DNA from: Paenibacillus albidus
Lineage (GTDB): Bacteria; Bacillota; Bacilli; Paenibacillales; Paenibacillaceae
Length of the DNA stretch: 64,000 nucleotides
Reading direction: 5' to 3'
NCBI RefSeq assembly: GCF_014644435.1
Contig: NZ_BMKR01000032.1
Span: forward strand, 1-64,000
A program made the translations under genes and the position numbers. Positions 16,167 to 24,898 of the stretch are shown piece by piece (positions within the stretch are counted from its first letter, which is position 1; every line of letters begins with the position of its first letter). Under the pieces are notes generated by a model, which searched no databases, was not told the origin of the DNA, and saw nothing but the letters and a program-made list of their open reading frames with translations.

Positions 16167-18128
16167 ATGAATATCAGCGATCATGTCCAGATTTGGAACC
16201 AGGCTGTGGTTAAAGTGCTGGATGTCAGGCATCATATACTGGAGCCTGGCGAACGCCTGCCTTCCTATACCTTTCCAGCCAGCGTATTTATATATATCAC
16301 CACAGGCCGGGCACGGATTCGGCTGGATGGTGAAGTTCATTATGCCGACCGGTTCCATGTGCTTCATGGCTGTAAAGGCGCCTGCCTGGAACTGGAGGCC
16401 GAATCGGTTGTTGAATATGATCTCATCCTCTACAAGGCCTCCTTGCCACAGAACTGCCTGTATGAATTCCGCCAGCTCTTGGAGAGCGACAATCCATTCG
16501 AGCAGAAATTCGGGTTCTCCCCTATTGAGCCGATCCGTCTGCTGGAATTCACCCAAACGATGAACCAGGGCTGGAATGGGGCAGATAATCTCGCTAAACT
16601 CCAGGTTAGAGGTCTCTTCTATCAATTCGTCCATGAGCTGCTGCATCAGTTGCGGCAAGGGAAAACAGAGCGGAACCAGCATAGTTTGGCCGAGCAGGTC
16701 ATGCGTTTTTTATCCGAGCATTACCGGGAACCGGTGTCCATGGAAGCCTTATCGGCGGTGCTCCGCTACAGTCCGCAACATCTGTCCCGCAAGTTCAAGG
16801 AACTTAGCGGGCTTAGCCCGATCGAATATGTCATCAAGCTGCGCATGGAGAAAGCTCAGCATCTGCTGCTGACCTCCGAGGCCACCCTTCAGGAAATCGC
16901 CCGCCGCGTGGGGTATCAGGATTGGTTTTATTTTAACCGCATGTTCAAAAAATACGTAGGCACGGCCCCGGGCCAATTCAGGAACCGGCATCCCAGCCGC
17001 CAAGACAAACATTCGAATCCTGCAAAAAAAGCGTTAAAAAACTCCATTGTAACCCCCTTCCCGCAAAGCTATAGTAATTACGATAATGAAAATCATTATC
17101 AATACATAGCAAAAGGGGATTTCAACATGAACAAAGGCTCCAAGACGGTGATGTTATCTATGATTTGGCTCTGCTTCTCTATTATGCTCAGTGCATGCGC
17201 AGCGGGAAACACTACTCCGCCCACGGCGAACAATAACGCTTCAGCTGCAACTACAGAGCCGGCAGCCGCGCCCGCCTCTTCCCCCACCACGGACGAAGCT
17301 GCTGCAAAGACCGGTACCCGAACTGTATCAACAGCATTCGGCGATGTAACCATTCCTGTGGCACCGCAGCGGGTTATGGCCGTTGACTATCTGGGCGATG
17401 TGCTTGCACTCGGAGTTACACCCCTTGGCTCCAATGATATGTTATTGAAAAGTCCTTACCTGGACGGTATGTTGACAGGTGTGGAGGCGATCGGCGACTC
17501 TTTTGAGAAAGTGCTGTCTATGGGCCCGGATCTGATCATTACGCATAACACCAAACCTGAAGCGTACGAGAAATACAGTAAAATAGCGCCTACCGTCTCG
17601 ATCCCGCCCAAGACATTCACCAGTGTGGATGAGGAGCTGACCTACTTCGGGGAACTGCTCGGCAAAGAAGATGAAGCCGCTGAATGGCTGAAGACCTATG
17701 AAGCCAAAGCTGCCGCAGCCAAGGTCAGAGTGGAACAGGTTGTCCCCAAAGATGCCACCTTCTCCGTCTTCCAGGAGTATGACGGACAAGTATTCATCTT
17801 TGGCTACAAATCGGGCCGGGGAGGCCGGAACATCTATCAGGTGCTCGGTCAGAAAGCTCCCGCCTCTGTTCCAGACGGGTTGATGCAGGAAATCTACGCC
17901 GAGATCTCTCTGGAGAAGCTGCCGGAGTATGCAGGAGATTATATCGTGCTTACCTCCAACAGAACTCTTGAGGAGCTGCAAGCCGATCCGATCTGGGGTT
18001 CGTTAAAGGCTGTGCGGGAAGGGAAAGTCTATCTCTGGACAGAAGAAAACTCCTGGTACCGTGATCCGATCGCGCTGCTCGCGCAGACAGAGGACTTAGC
18101 AGACTGGATTGTCGGCCTGTCCAAGTAA
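16167..18128 (+). CDS. AraC-type regulator read in frame into a siderophore-binding lipoprotein
   Basis: A single 653-codon frame. Residues 1-180 form a cupin-like sensory domain and about 185-285 an AraC double helix-turn-helix (MEALSAVLRYSPQHLSRKFKEL; EIARRVGYQDWFYFNRMFKKY; GTAPGQFRNRH), where such regulators normally end. Instead the frame continues with no stop through a spacer holding its own promoter, Fur box and ribosome site, into a complete lipoprotein precursor at codon 321. B. subtilis Btr is a natural AraC plus binding-protein fusion but has no internal signal peptide, so this looks like two genes that lost the stop between them. A run of seven A (17024-17030) precedes an out-of-frame TAA (17035-17037): with six A the regulator would end as NPAKKR. 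Confidence 0.8.
   Translation: MNISDHVQIWNQAVVKVLDVRHHILEPGERLPSYTFPASVFIYITTGRARIRLDGEVHYADRFHVLHGCKGACLELEAESVVEYDLILYKASLPQNCLYEFRQLLESDNPFEQKFGFSPIEPIRLLEFTQTMNQGWNGADNLAKLQVRGLFYQFVHELLHQLRQGKTERNQHSLAEQVMRFLSEHYREPVSMEALSAVLRYSPQHLSRKFKELSGLSPIEYVIKLRMEKAQHLLLTSEATLQEIARRVGYQDWFYFNRMFKKYVGTAPGQFRNRHPSRQDKHSNPAKKALKNSIVTPFPQSYSNYDNENHYQYIAKGDFNMNKGSKTVMLSMIWLCFSIMLSACAAGNTTPPTANNNASAATTEPAAAPASSPTTDEAAAKTGTRTVSTAFGDVTIPVAPQRVMAVDYLGDVLALGVTPLGSNDMLLKSPYLDGMLTGVEAIGDSFEKVLSMGPDLIITHNTKPEAYEKYSKIAPTVSIPPKTFTSVDEELTYFGELLGKEDEAAEWLKTYEAKAAAAKVRVEQVVPKDATFSVFQEYDGQVFIFGYKSGRGGRNIYQVLGQKAPASVPDGLMQEIYAEISLEKLPEYAGDYIVLTSNRTLEELQADPIWGSLKAVREGKVYLWTEENSWYRDPIALLAQTEDLADWIVGLSK
17047..17100 (+). 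promoter_or_regulatory. Fur-regulated promoter of the lipoprotein gene
   Basis: -35 TTGTAA (17047-17052), 17 nt, -10 TATAGT (17070-17075), then GATAATGAAAATCATTATC (17082-17100), matching the 19-bp Fur box at 18 of 19 positions. It covers the expected start of transcription. Iron-replete Fur would repress it. Its presence inside the long open frame is strong evidence for two separate genes. Confidence 0.85.
17127..18128 (+). CDS. Iron-siderophore ABC transporter substrate-binding lipoprotein
   Basis: ATG 17127 with AAAAGGGGA upstream starts a 333-aa precursor. The signal peptide has a lipobox (IMLSAC), then a low-complexity Ala/Thr/Pro linker, then a FhuD/FeuA-like class III binding fold beginning RTVSTAFGDVTIPVAPQRVMAVDY and ending with the typical WYRDPIALLAQTEDLADWI. 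It would capture ferric siderophore at the outer membrane face and deliver it to a permease not encoded here. It is in frame with the preceding AraC gene, but its own Fur-controlled promoter and start suggest independent expression. Confidence 0.85.
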   Translation: MNKGSKTVMLSMIWLCFSIMLSACAAGNTTPPTANNNASAATTEPAAAPASSPTTDEAAAKTGTRTVSTAFGDVTIPVAPQRVMAVDYLGDVLALGVTPLGSNDMLLKSPYLDGMLTGVEAIGDSFEKVLSMGPDLIITHNTKPEAYEKYSKIAPTVSIPPKTFTSVDEELTYFGELLGKEDEAAEWLKTYEAKAAAAKVRVEQVVPKDATFSVFQEYDGQVFIFGYKSGRGGRNIYQVLGQKAPASVPDGLMQEIYAEISLEKLPEYAGDYIVLTSNRTLEELQADPIWGSLKAVREGKVYLWTEENSWYRDPIALLAQTEDLADWIVGLSK

Positions 18129-18161
18129 TCCAGTCTTGAGAGGCCCTAAGTGTAAAGCAGC

Positions 18162-19655
18162 TTAGTTCGCATCACTTATCCACTTATAGGTCACTGCCGA
18201 CTTGGGCGGCAACGTGTAATCGAACGTTCTCCATTTCCAGCGGACCGTAAAAGCCTGCTCTTCATTACTGGTGTTGGCGGCTATCAGCACCAGGGAGGCG
18301 TCCGGATTCTCGTATGCCACGGTCTCGATCCGGCCGCTGTACTGCGTAGATTCAATCCGGACTGCGCCGGGATCAACGAACTTGCTGGCGTGTCCCAGCG
18401 CGTAATATTCAACATTTTTAGCGACATCCCCCGTCTGTGGATCAATTGTCACCACACCGCGGCAGTTCGGGCAGCCGCCATTCTCGGGACCGCCGTCCGG
18501 ATCAAGCGCCAGATTCCAGAGCAGCACGGTTTTCGCCCAGTTGCGCGGTGAGCCGATGATCAGATTGGACATATCCCAGCTGAAGTTTTCGCCGAAGTCA
18601 CTATTCCATTCGCCGCCGCTGCATTCGGTGAAATAAATGTTTTTATCCGGAAAAGCTTCATGCACCTGACTCATCGCATCCGGCGTTCCCGCATAACAAT
18701 GATAGGCTGTCCCATCCGTATAGTCGGCGGCTCCGCTGTCTCCCTGCAAGGTGCCGGCATATTCGGCGGCCTTGTCCCAGTTATGATCGAAGCCGATCAG
18801 CTTCGTGTCCATTCCTTCTGCCGCCAAGGCCGGGCCCAAATAATCCCGTATAAAACGTGCCTACTCCTCGGCCCCCATGCTCATGCTGGGATAATCCGCT
18901 GTCGTGAAGCCAGGCTCATTCTGAATGGTCATCGCGTAGATGGGCAGACCTTTGGCTTCATAAGCCTGAATGTATTTCACAAAATACCGGGCATACGCTT
19001 CATACACCGCCGGATCGTTATAATCGAGATACCACCCGTTCAATGTCCGTTCCCCAGCGTATTTCATCCAGGCCGGGGCTGACCAGGGCGTTCCCATCAG
19101 CTTCATTTGGCTGTTCTTACGTTTAATCTCACGCAGCAGCCAAATGACATCGGCATCTTTTTCCACCGAGAAGTGCTCCAGCTCGTAGTCCTTCCCTTCC
19201 TCCACATCATCATACGTATAGCTGGCGGGCTGACCGTCTGACGTCACGGAATAATCTGATGCGCCGATGGTATGCCGTACAAAACTCAAGGAAATACCAG
19301 TATCGGTAAATAACTCTTTCATCAGCTGCTCCCGCTGCTCTGCGGACAATTGTTGCTTGATCAGGTAAGCGGATGAACCGGTTGCCGCCGCACCAAAACC
19401 ATCCATCGTCTGGTATCGCTGCTCAGAATTGACGTCTATAGTCAGCTTCTGCGTATCTTCGGAGGGTGCGAAGGCAAGCGGCGTCTTGGGTGTCAACAGA
19501 TTGGACTGATCCGCGGTAGTCAGCCACAGCTGCACCTTGCGGGCAGGTTCTATCTGACCAGAGTACCGGAGCATCAACAGAAGCATAAGCACTGCCGCGA
19601 TAGTGCCTGAAGCAATCAGGAGCCGTATAGGTGTAGGTTTAGTTATTGTTTTCAA
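18162..19655 (-). pseudogene. GH30 glycosidase (glucosylceramidase/beta-glucanase type) with internal amber codon
   Basis: The frame starts at 19655 with a membrane-anchor or signal segment (residues 11-28), then a GH30 (beta/alpha)8 domain: QTMDGFGAAATGSSA, LSFVRHTIGASDYS, and acid/base Glu in YAMTIQNEPG. A TAG at 18861-18863 interrupts it (MGAEE, stop, ARFIRDYLGPALAAEG). The same frame continues to 18162 with the nucleophile Glu (IYFTECSGGEW) and the C-terminal beta domain. One base change (CAG to TAG) explains it. The two catalytic glutamates lie on opposite sides of the stop, so the truncated product cannot be active. The gene neighbours a GH3 enzyme that could act on the same beta-glucan. 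Confidence 0.88.
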
Positions 19656-19848
19656 CAGGGTGTACCGCCTTTCGGTTCGTTCAATAGAAAGGGGCTGTCT
19701 CAGAAGCCAGAATTGGCTGCCAGAGACACCTCCTCGAGTCGGATAGACATTTGCATTTGTAACCTCCGACTAGTAAAGGAATGTTCCGACTATCCCTTTT
19801 AACAATGGTTCTTGTGGAGCGCTCGACCAGTTTGACCGGCTGCCCGTT

Positions 19849-20040
19849 CTGGTGCATTTAGTGCAGCCAAATCGCTTCGGGAGGGGCTAGAACATCCATT
19901 CTGATGTATTTTGTACATCGAAAATATCAAAAACATCGAAATACAGGCCTGCCCTGCCTTTCCTGATGTACAAAATGCAGTCAAATCGAAAAAAAGCCAG
20001 GTTTGCCCGCGTTCTGATGCACAAAATGCAGTCAAACTAA
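19849..20040. repeat. Dispersed four-unit intergenic repeat, copy 1
   Basis: Degenerate units begin at 19849, 19901, 19963 and 20014, each with a core like CTGATGTA...TGCAG..AAA. The spacing (52, 62, 51 nt) is almost identical to the copy at 43045-43240 (51, 62, 51 nt), and the third units share TTAAATCGAAAAAAAGCC-type sequence. It has no coding capacity. Confidence 0.75.
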
Positions 20041-20258
20041 AGACTTATCTTACTACGTAAGCTTCTTTCGTCACTACGGTGAATGTTTGGACTTTCGGCC
20101 GCTGCCCGTCTTCAAATTTCTTCAATTCAACCCCTACCTGTGGTTGAAATCCGAAGACAGGTTACGCACATTAGACAGCGGTTATGAATGGCTCGAGGTC
20201 GGATGGCTTTCGCTAGCCCATAAACGGCTAAATCAAGCCGCAAATGACCAAAAACGAG

Positions 20259-20298
20259 AGAGCAGCGCTGCTCCGGATAACGGGAGAAGCGCTGCTCT
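20259..20298 (+). terminator. Hairpin with T run
   Basis: A perfect 11-bp inverted repeat, AGAGCAGCGCT (20259-20269) and AGCGCTGCTCT (20288-20298), followed on the plus strand by GCTGTCTTTTT. No plus-strand gene ends nearby, so it may belong to a lost gene. Confidence 0.6.
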
Positions 20299-20326
20299 GC
20301 TGTCTTTTTACGGTTTTTTAATAATG

Positions 20327-20372
20327 AAAAAGGCTGTCTCATTCGTAAAATAGTTCATTTCGGGAACAGCCT
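20327..20372 (-). terminator. Terminator of the GH3 gene
   Basis: AGGCTGT (20331-20337) and ACAGCCT (20366-20372) form the stem. On the minus strand it is followed by five T, and it starts 7 nt after the GH3 stop. Confidence 0.7.
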
Positions 20373-20378
20373 GATGCA

Positions 20379-23054
20379 TCAGTTCCCTTTAATTTGGATG
20401 TTTCCTTTGAGACGGATATCCTGCGAGGAGCTGCCCACATAGATCGGCACGCTGCCACTTGGCATGACCCACTCCTGCTTACTCTCATCCCAATACGAGA
20501 ACGCTTTGGCATCCAGTTCCACGGTTACCCGCTGCTGTTTGCCTGCTTTCAAGTCCACTTTGGCAAATCCGGCCAGTTGTTTCTCTGGCGTCTCGACTGC
20601 TGTTGGCAGCTTGCCTGCGTACACTTGAACGACTTCAGAACCGTCTACCTTGCCGGTGTTACGCAGATTGAGTGATACTTCCAGCGTCTGGGCTTTGGTT
20701 TTGCCCGTGGTTTTGGCTTTGGCTTTGAGGTTGCTGTATCCAAAAGTCGTATAAGATAAGCCATGTCCGAATGGATAAGTTACATCCAGTTTTTCTTTAT
20801 CGTAGCCACGGTAGCCAACGAAGATACCGTCAGTGTAATCCCCCACCCCATTTACGCCCGGGAACTGGGCTGCGGTTGAAATTGGGGTTGTCTGTTCATT
20901 CACCGGGAACGTTACCGGCAGCTTACCTGACGGATTCACATCGCCGAACAGGATGCTGGCTACCGCATTCCCTTGCTCTTGACCGGCATACCATGCCTGC
21001 ACAACGGCTGGCACCTTATCCTGCCAGTTATCCATTTCGACAGCACGGCCGCTCATTTGCACAACAATGGTGTTCGGGTTGGCAGCCGACACTTCACGGA
21101 TCAGCTGCTCCTGATTGTTCGGAAGCTCAAGGTCAGAGCGGTCAAAATAACCTTCACTGTCATACGTACGGGTTACGATAATTGCCGTGTCGGCTTCCTT
21201 CGCCGTCTTTACCGCCTTCTGAATCTGCGGGTCCACCACACCGGTTGGCGGGGTCCATCCGAAACGCACGAAGCCGCCGTTGTCGTTGCCAGTCATGTTC
21301 TCCCAATCTGTACGATATTCAATCTTCAGCTTATGCGCCTCGCCGGCAGTAAGCGAAAGTGTGAACGACGTTGTATCCATCGTCTTCCCTTCGTTCTCAA
21401 ACAGAAGTTTATCATCCAGGTACAGCTGGCTGGAGCCGCGGCTGGTCAGGGAGAACTCATATTTACCTGTCTTCGGTACAACAATATTTCCTGTCCAGCG
21501 TGCGGACATCATTGCATTCAGACTAGTAGGCAATGAGTCAAGCTTTGGAGATTGAGAATTAAAGCCTTCATAGTTATAGAAACCAAGATTCATATTAACT
21601 TGTTTGTCTGTACGAACCACGGCCGGCTCGCCTTCCAGCTTCGTATTAGTGAAGTATTCACCGGTCAAACCTTCCCCGATGGTACTGGAATCTCCAGAAG
21701 GTGTGAGCAATGATGAAGGTACGGCATCGGGTCCGGCTACGATATCCCCGGCAGAAATCGGGTCGCTACCCGGTGCGTAGTTAACGGTTACTCCGTCACC
21801 CACGCGGGATTTAATACCCTCAAGCGGACTGACCGTGTAAGTCGGATTTACAAGCGAGCTTCCGCCGCCCGCAGCGGAGGCGTTATCCGCATCAGGACCG
21901 ATGACAGCCACCGATTTCAGAGACGCGGCACCCAGCGGGAGTGTCGAATTGTCATTTTTCAGCAGCACCATAGACTCTTCGGCAATCTCGCGGGCAATTT
22001 CGCCATGCGCCTGTGCCGGAATCAGATTATTCTCAACAGGCTTATCGAACAGCTGTTTTCTGAACATTTGCACCAGAATCCGCGTGGCCATTTCGTCAAT
22101 CTTAGCTTCAGTGATTTCACCGTTATTTACGGCTGTCAGCAACTGCGCTCCCCATTTGCCGAAAGGCTCTCCAGGCGTTTCCAGATCAAGACCGGCCAAA
22201 GCCGACTTGGTTGTTGACTGATTGGCGCCGTAATCGGACATGACGAACCCGTTGAAATTCAGCTTATTCCGCAGGACATCTGTCAGCAGCTCCGCATTGT
22301 CACAGGCTTGCACGCCATTGACGAAGTTAAACGAACACATTACAGAACCTAGGTCCGATTCCTCAATGGCCGCGGCGAACGGGCGGGTATAGATTTCCTG
22401 TATGGCCCGCTCACTGACTTTCACATCCGTAGTGAAACGCTCTGTCTCCTGATTGTTCATCAGATAGTGTTTGGCAGTAGCAATCACCGGAAAGCTCTGA
22501 ATCCCTTTGACGTAAGCCGCTCCCAGTTCGGATTGCAGCAGCGGATCTTCTCCCAGCGATTCAAAGTTACGGGACCCCCAAGGTACACGGGCAATATCCA
22601 GGCCAGGCCCGAGTAGTACGTTATGCGTAGAGTTGAACGCTTCATCTCCCAGCAGCTCTCCGTATTTTTTGGCTGCTTGCGTATCCCATGATGCTGCCAG
22701 TGCAATCGGAGCTGGCATTGCGGTCGATTGTTTGTCCTGAATATCGGGATTGGCGATCCGTACCCCGGCAGGACCATCCGCCATAGTAAGTGCCGGTATA
22801 CCGAACTCTTTATTGCCTGCATTATAGAAACCATAATAGTTGTTTACATTCCCCGTAATAAAATCAACGGTGTCCTGCAAATCCATGGCCTCCAGCAGCA
22901 GCTTGGTGCGGTCTTCCGCAGATAGTGCGGTGTTCATCCATGGCTTATTCCCGTTCCCGGCCTCAGCTGCGCTTGCCGTCTGAAACGGGGACAGCATAAT
23001 TGCTGCCGCAAGGGTAGATTGCATGACTCGAAATGCCCATTTCCTCTTCTTCAT
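20379..23054 (-). CDS. Secreted GH3 beta-glucosidase with PA14 domain
   Basis: A large exo-acting beta-glycosidase, exported (MKKRKWAFRVMQSTLAAAIM signal, cleavage after ASA). The GH3 N-terminal barrel carries DGPAGVRI, RNFESLGEDPLL, KHYLMNNQE and the nucleophile Asp in FVMSDYGAN. The alpha/beta sandwich is interrupted by a PA14 carbohydrate-binding insertion (GLTGEYFTNTKLEGEP ... RSSWT-like strands), then the acid/base region SEGYFDRSDLELP, then a fibronectin-like C-terminal domain. The open frame extends upstream to 23225, but that part has no secretion-signal logic; the starts at 23069 (ATG next to GAGGAGA) and 23054 are the plausible ones. It is adjacent to GH30, suggesting joint beta-glucan degradation. 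About 891 aa. Confidence 0.92.
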   Translation of the reverse strand: MKKRKWAFRVMQSTLAAAIMLSPFQTASAAEAGNGNKPWMNTALSAEDRTKLLLEAMDLQDTVDFITGNVNNYYGFYNAGNKEFGIPALTMADGPAGVRIANPDIQDKQSTAMPAPIALAASWDTQAAKKYGELLGDEAFNSTHNVLLGPGLDIARVPWGSRNFESLGEDPLLQSELGAAYVKGIQSFPVIATAKHYLMNNQETERFTTDVKVSERAIQEIYTRPFAAAIEESDLGSVMCSFNFVNGVQACDNAELLTDVLRNKLNFNGFVMSDYGANQSTTKSALAGLDLETPGEPFGKWGAQLLTAVNNGEITEAKIDEMATRILVQMFRKQLFDKPVENNLIPAQAHGEIAREIAEESMVLLKNDNSTLPLGAASLKSVAVIGPDADNASAAGGGSSLVNPTYTVSPLEGIKSRVGDGVTVNYAPGSDPISAGDIVAGPDAVPSSLLTPSGDSSTIGEGLTGEYFTNTKLEGEPAVVRTDKQVNMNLGFYNYEGFNSQSPKLDSLPTSLNAMMSARWTGNIVVPKTGKYEFSLTSRGSSQLYLDDKLLFENEGKTMDTTSFTLSLTAGEAHKLKIEYRTDWENMTGNDNGGFVRFGWTPPTGVVDPQIQKAVKTAKEADTAIIVTRTYDSEGYFDRSDLELPNNQEQLIREVSAANPNTIVVQMSGRAVEMDNWQDKVPAVVQAWYAGQEQGNAVASILFGDVNPSGKLPVTFPVNEQTTPISTAAQFPGVNGVGDYTDGIFVGYRGYDKEKLDVTYPFGHGLSYTTFGYSNLKAKAKTTGKTKAQTLEVSLNLRNTGKVDGSEVVQVYAGKLPTAVETPEKQLAGFAKVDLKAGKQQRVTVELDAKAFSYWDESKQEWVMPSGSVPIYVGSSSQDIRLKGNIQIKGN

Positions 23055-23236
23055 CTTCACCAAAATCATTCTCCTCTTCCTTCGCAGTTCACAGCCTGCG
23101 GTTTTTGTCTGTATGAAGCTGTACTCCAGTTTCAATTGCAATTGCAAGGTTTGGAGTATGTATGGCTTCAGCGGGCCACTCCTGGTGCCCTTCCCAAGGC
23201 TAACGTGCCGCAGGGCAGAAAACACCCTCTAAAACA

Positions 23237-23280
23237 AGGTAAATATATCTTCATCCTGTCTCCATTAACTTTATTTACCT
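23237..23280. promoter_or_regulatory. Inverted repeat upstream of the GH3 gene
   Basis: AGGTAAATA (23237-23245) and TATTTACCT (23272-23280) form a 9-bp inverted repeat with a 26-nt spacer, about 185 nt upstream of the GH3 start. It could be an operator for a carbohydrate-responsive regulator; no terminator T run is present. Confidence 0.35.
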
Positions 23281-23824
23281 ATTAATCGCAACTAATGAAC
23301 CTTGAAATCGGGAGAAAGAGGACTTCACCACAGAGATTTGCCAGAACCAGGACTTTAGTTATAGCATTATGCATAAAATATGAAACTACCAGAAATAAGC
23401 GGTCATTTTCAGAAAATAAACAAGCAGCACAGGGGAACAAGGCGAATCAAGTGGCACCTCTTCTGTTCATAGCAATCACTCGGATACCTCAAAAGTCACG
23501 TCATTTGACCCTGTTTCAATGCAGGATGAACGAATCATTTTTATGGAGTAAGCCAGGATGTCATCCACTTCTTTTTAAAAACCATGCTTAAATATTGAAG
23601 TTTTAGTCATAAATTCACCGTAATTAATTACATTTTAGAAACCATTAAACTGTTATAGTTACATTTTTGTTACTTTTAGGCCCTTATACCCTCATCTTTT
23701 GCTTCATTATGTATAAAAACACAGAATTCCTTATTAACTTTGCATATGGCTGATGAGTCATTATCCTGATTAGTGAACTTGAGGATTTTTTTGACTATGC
23801 GCACACACTGTATTAGTAACATGA
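23281..23824. other. Gene-free spacer
   Basis: A/T-rich sequence. I see no gene with a ribosome site or recognisable product on either strand; the short plus-strand open stretch at 23295-23591 has no protein-like composition. It separates the GH3 gene from the terminator of the AraC/GyrI regulator. Confidence 0.5.
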
Positions 23825-23880
23825 AAAATACCCCGGAGCTCTCCGCGACAGTGTCTGCCGGGAGATTTTCGGGGTATTTT
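23825..23880. terminator. Bidirectional terminator after the AraC/GyrI gene
   Basis: AAAATACCCCG (23825-23835) and CGGGGTATTTT (23870-23880) form a perfect 11-bp stem with A/T ends on both sides, 9 nt beyond the stop at 23890. Confidence 0.75.
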
Positions 23881-23889
23881 GAGCATCTG

Positions 23890-24792
23890 TTAAGGCTGTA
23901 AATCAGGCGTATTTGTTGATCCTTTTGGACGAACCGGTATCCAGATCTCGCTTTTGAACGTGGGGGAAGTGAGCTCTTTGCTCTCATTCCATAAGATTTC
24001 GGGTCCTTCTATCTGTTCATAATTGGAAGAAGGGAACCATTCGGAATAGATACGTCCCCAAATTTCCTGAAGCGTGCCGGGAAAAGGTCCCACCGCTTCG
24101 AACACGGCCCATGTGGCGGCGGGAACATCCAGCTGTGAGAAATGCTTCGGGCCTTCCTGCGAGGTAGCCACACCGATGTAATGATCCAGCTCCCCTTTTT
24201 CCTCCATACGGCCTTCGGAGAAATTCGTGGATGCGCTCAGGAAACCCAGCGGCATGACATTGGACAAGCTCTTAAGCTCGGTGATGGACTGCTCATTCAG
24301 ACTTGCCCACATCGCGGCAATCTCCGGATTGACGCCGTTGAACTGAATCGGCACCCTTTTGTACAACCCCACGATCCGAAACGCTTCTTTCTCTTCCATA
24401 CGGTAGTTCATTTCATTTCCTCCTCTGATCGTCAACTGAAACGTCATGCGGGGAAAGGATTTGAGCGGTTGACCCTTGACTCTGGCTTCCGAAGGGGTCA
24501 CGCCGTGAAAGAGCTGGAACGCCTTGGTGAAGGCATCCGGTGAACTATAGCCATAGGTGATCGCAATGTCAATGATCCGGGACTGGCTTTGCTGCAGATC
24601 AAAGGCTGCCAGCGTCAGCCGTCTGCGCCGGATGTATTCGGACAATGACACCCCCGCAAGAAATGAGAACATCCGCTTAAAATGATATTCCGAACAAAAG
24701 GCCCGTTTTGCCGCTTCTTTGAAGTCCATTTCACCGGTAAGATTCTCTTCAATGTAGGTTAAAGCATGGTTCATATCCTCAAGTACGTTCAT
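23890..24792 (-). CDS. AraC-family regulator with GyrI-like effector domain
   Basis: A 300-aa transcription factor. Residues 5-105 form the AraC-type double helix-turn-helix (FKEAAKRAFCSEYHFKRMFSF; IIDIAITYGYSSPDAFTKAFQ; GVTPSEARV). From about residue 130 comes a GyrI-like / integron-associated effector fold (MNYRMEEKEAFRIVGLYKRVP ... PAATWAVFEAVGPFPGTLQEIWGRIYSEWFPSSNY), known for binding small hydrophobic drugs. The layout is as in Rob and BmrR-like sensors. It is a monocistronic gene with its own terminator; its target is unknown. Confidence 0.92.
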   Translation of the reverse strand: MNVLEDMNHALTYIEENLTGEMDFKEAAKRAFCSEYHFKRMFSFLAGVSLSEYIRRRRLTLAAFDLQQSQSRIIDIAITYGYSSPDAFTKAFQLFHGVTPSEARVKGQPLKSFPRMTFQLTIRGGNEMNYRMEEKEAFRIVGLYKRVPIQFNGVNPEIAAMWASLNEQSITELKSLSNVMPLGFLSASTNFSEGRMEEKGELDHYIGVATSQEGPKHFSQLDVPAATWAVFEAVGPFPGTLQEIWGRIYSEWFPSSNYEQIEGPEILWNESKELTSPTFKSEIWIPVRPKGSTNTPDLQP

Positions 24793-24898
24793 GCTCTTCC
24801 CTCCTTTCCGCTGAACTCAGCTTATCAAAAATATCAGAGAAGGGTCCGACAGTTCGTGCCCAAGATTGACGGGTGTCAGGGGCCCCCATGTTTACTTG

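Larger units (their letters stand above)
19656..20378. other. Gene-free spacer with repeat element and terminators
   Basis: No convincing gene is visible. It holds the four-unit repeat (19849-20040), two hairpins (20259-20298, 20327-20372), and short open stretches (20087-20353 plus strand) with no ribosome site or recognisable sequence. A GGCTGTCTC motif occurs near both ends (about 19692 and 20332). Confidence 0.6.

Noticed and set aside
20087..20353. Open frame of 88 codons between the repeat and the GH3 gene
   Set aside because: It spans a terminator hairpin, has no ribosome site and no protein-like composition.
19656..20378. Insertion sequence in the GH30-GH3 spacer
   Set aside because: Repeats and hairpins are present, but there is no transposase fragment, no clear terminal inverted repeats and no target duplication.
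23295..23591. Open frame of 98 codons upstream of the GH3 gene
   Set aside because: The composition is not protein-like (His/Lys/Arg-rich) and no ribosome site precedes it.
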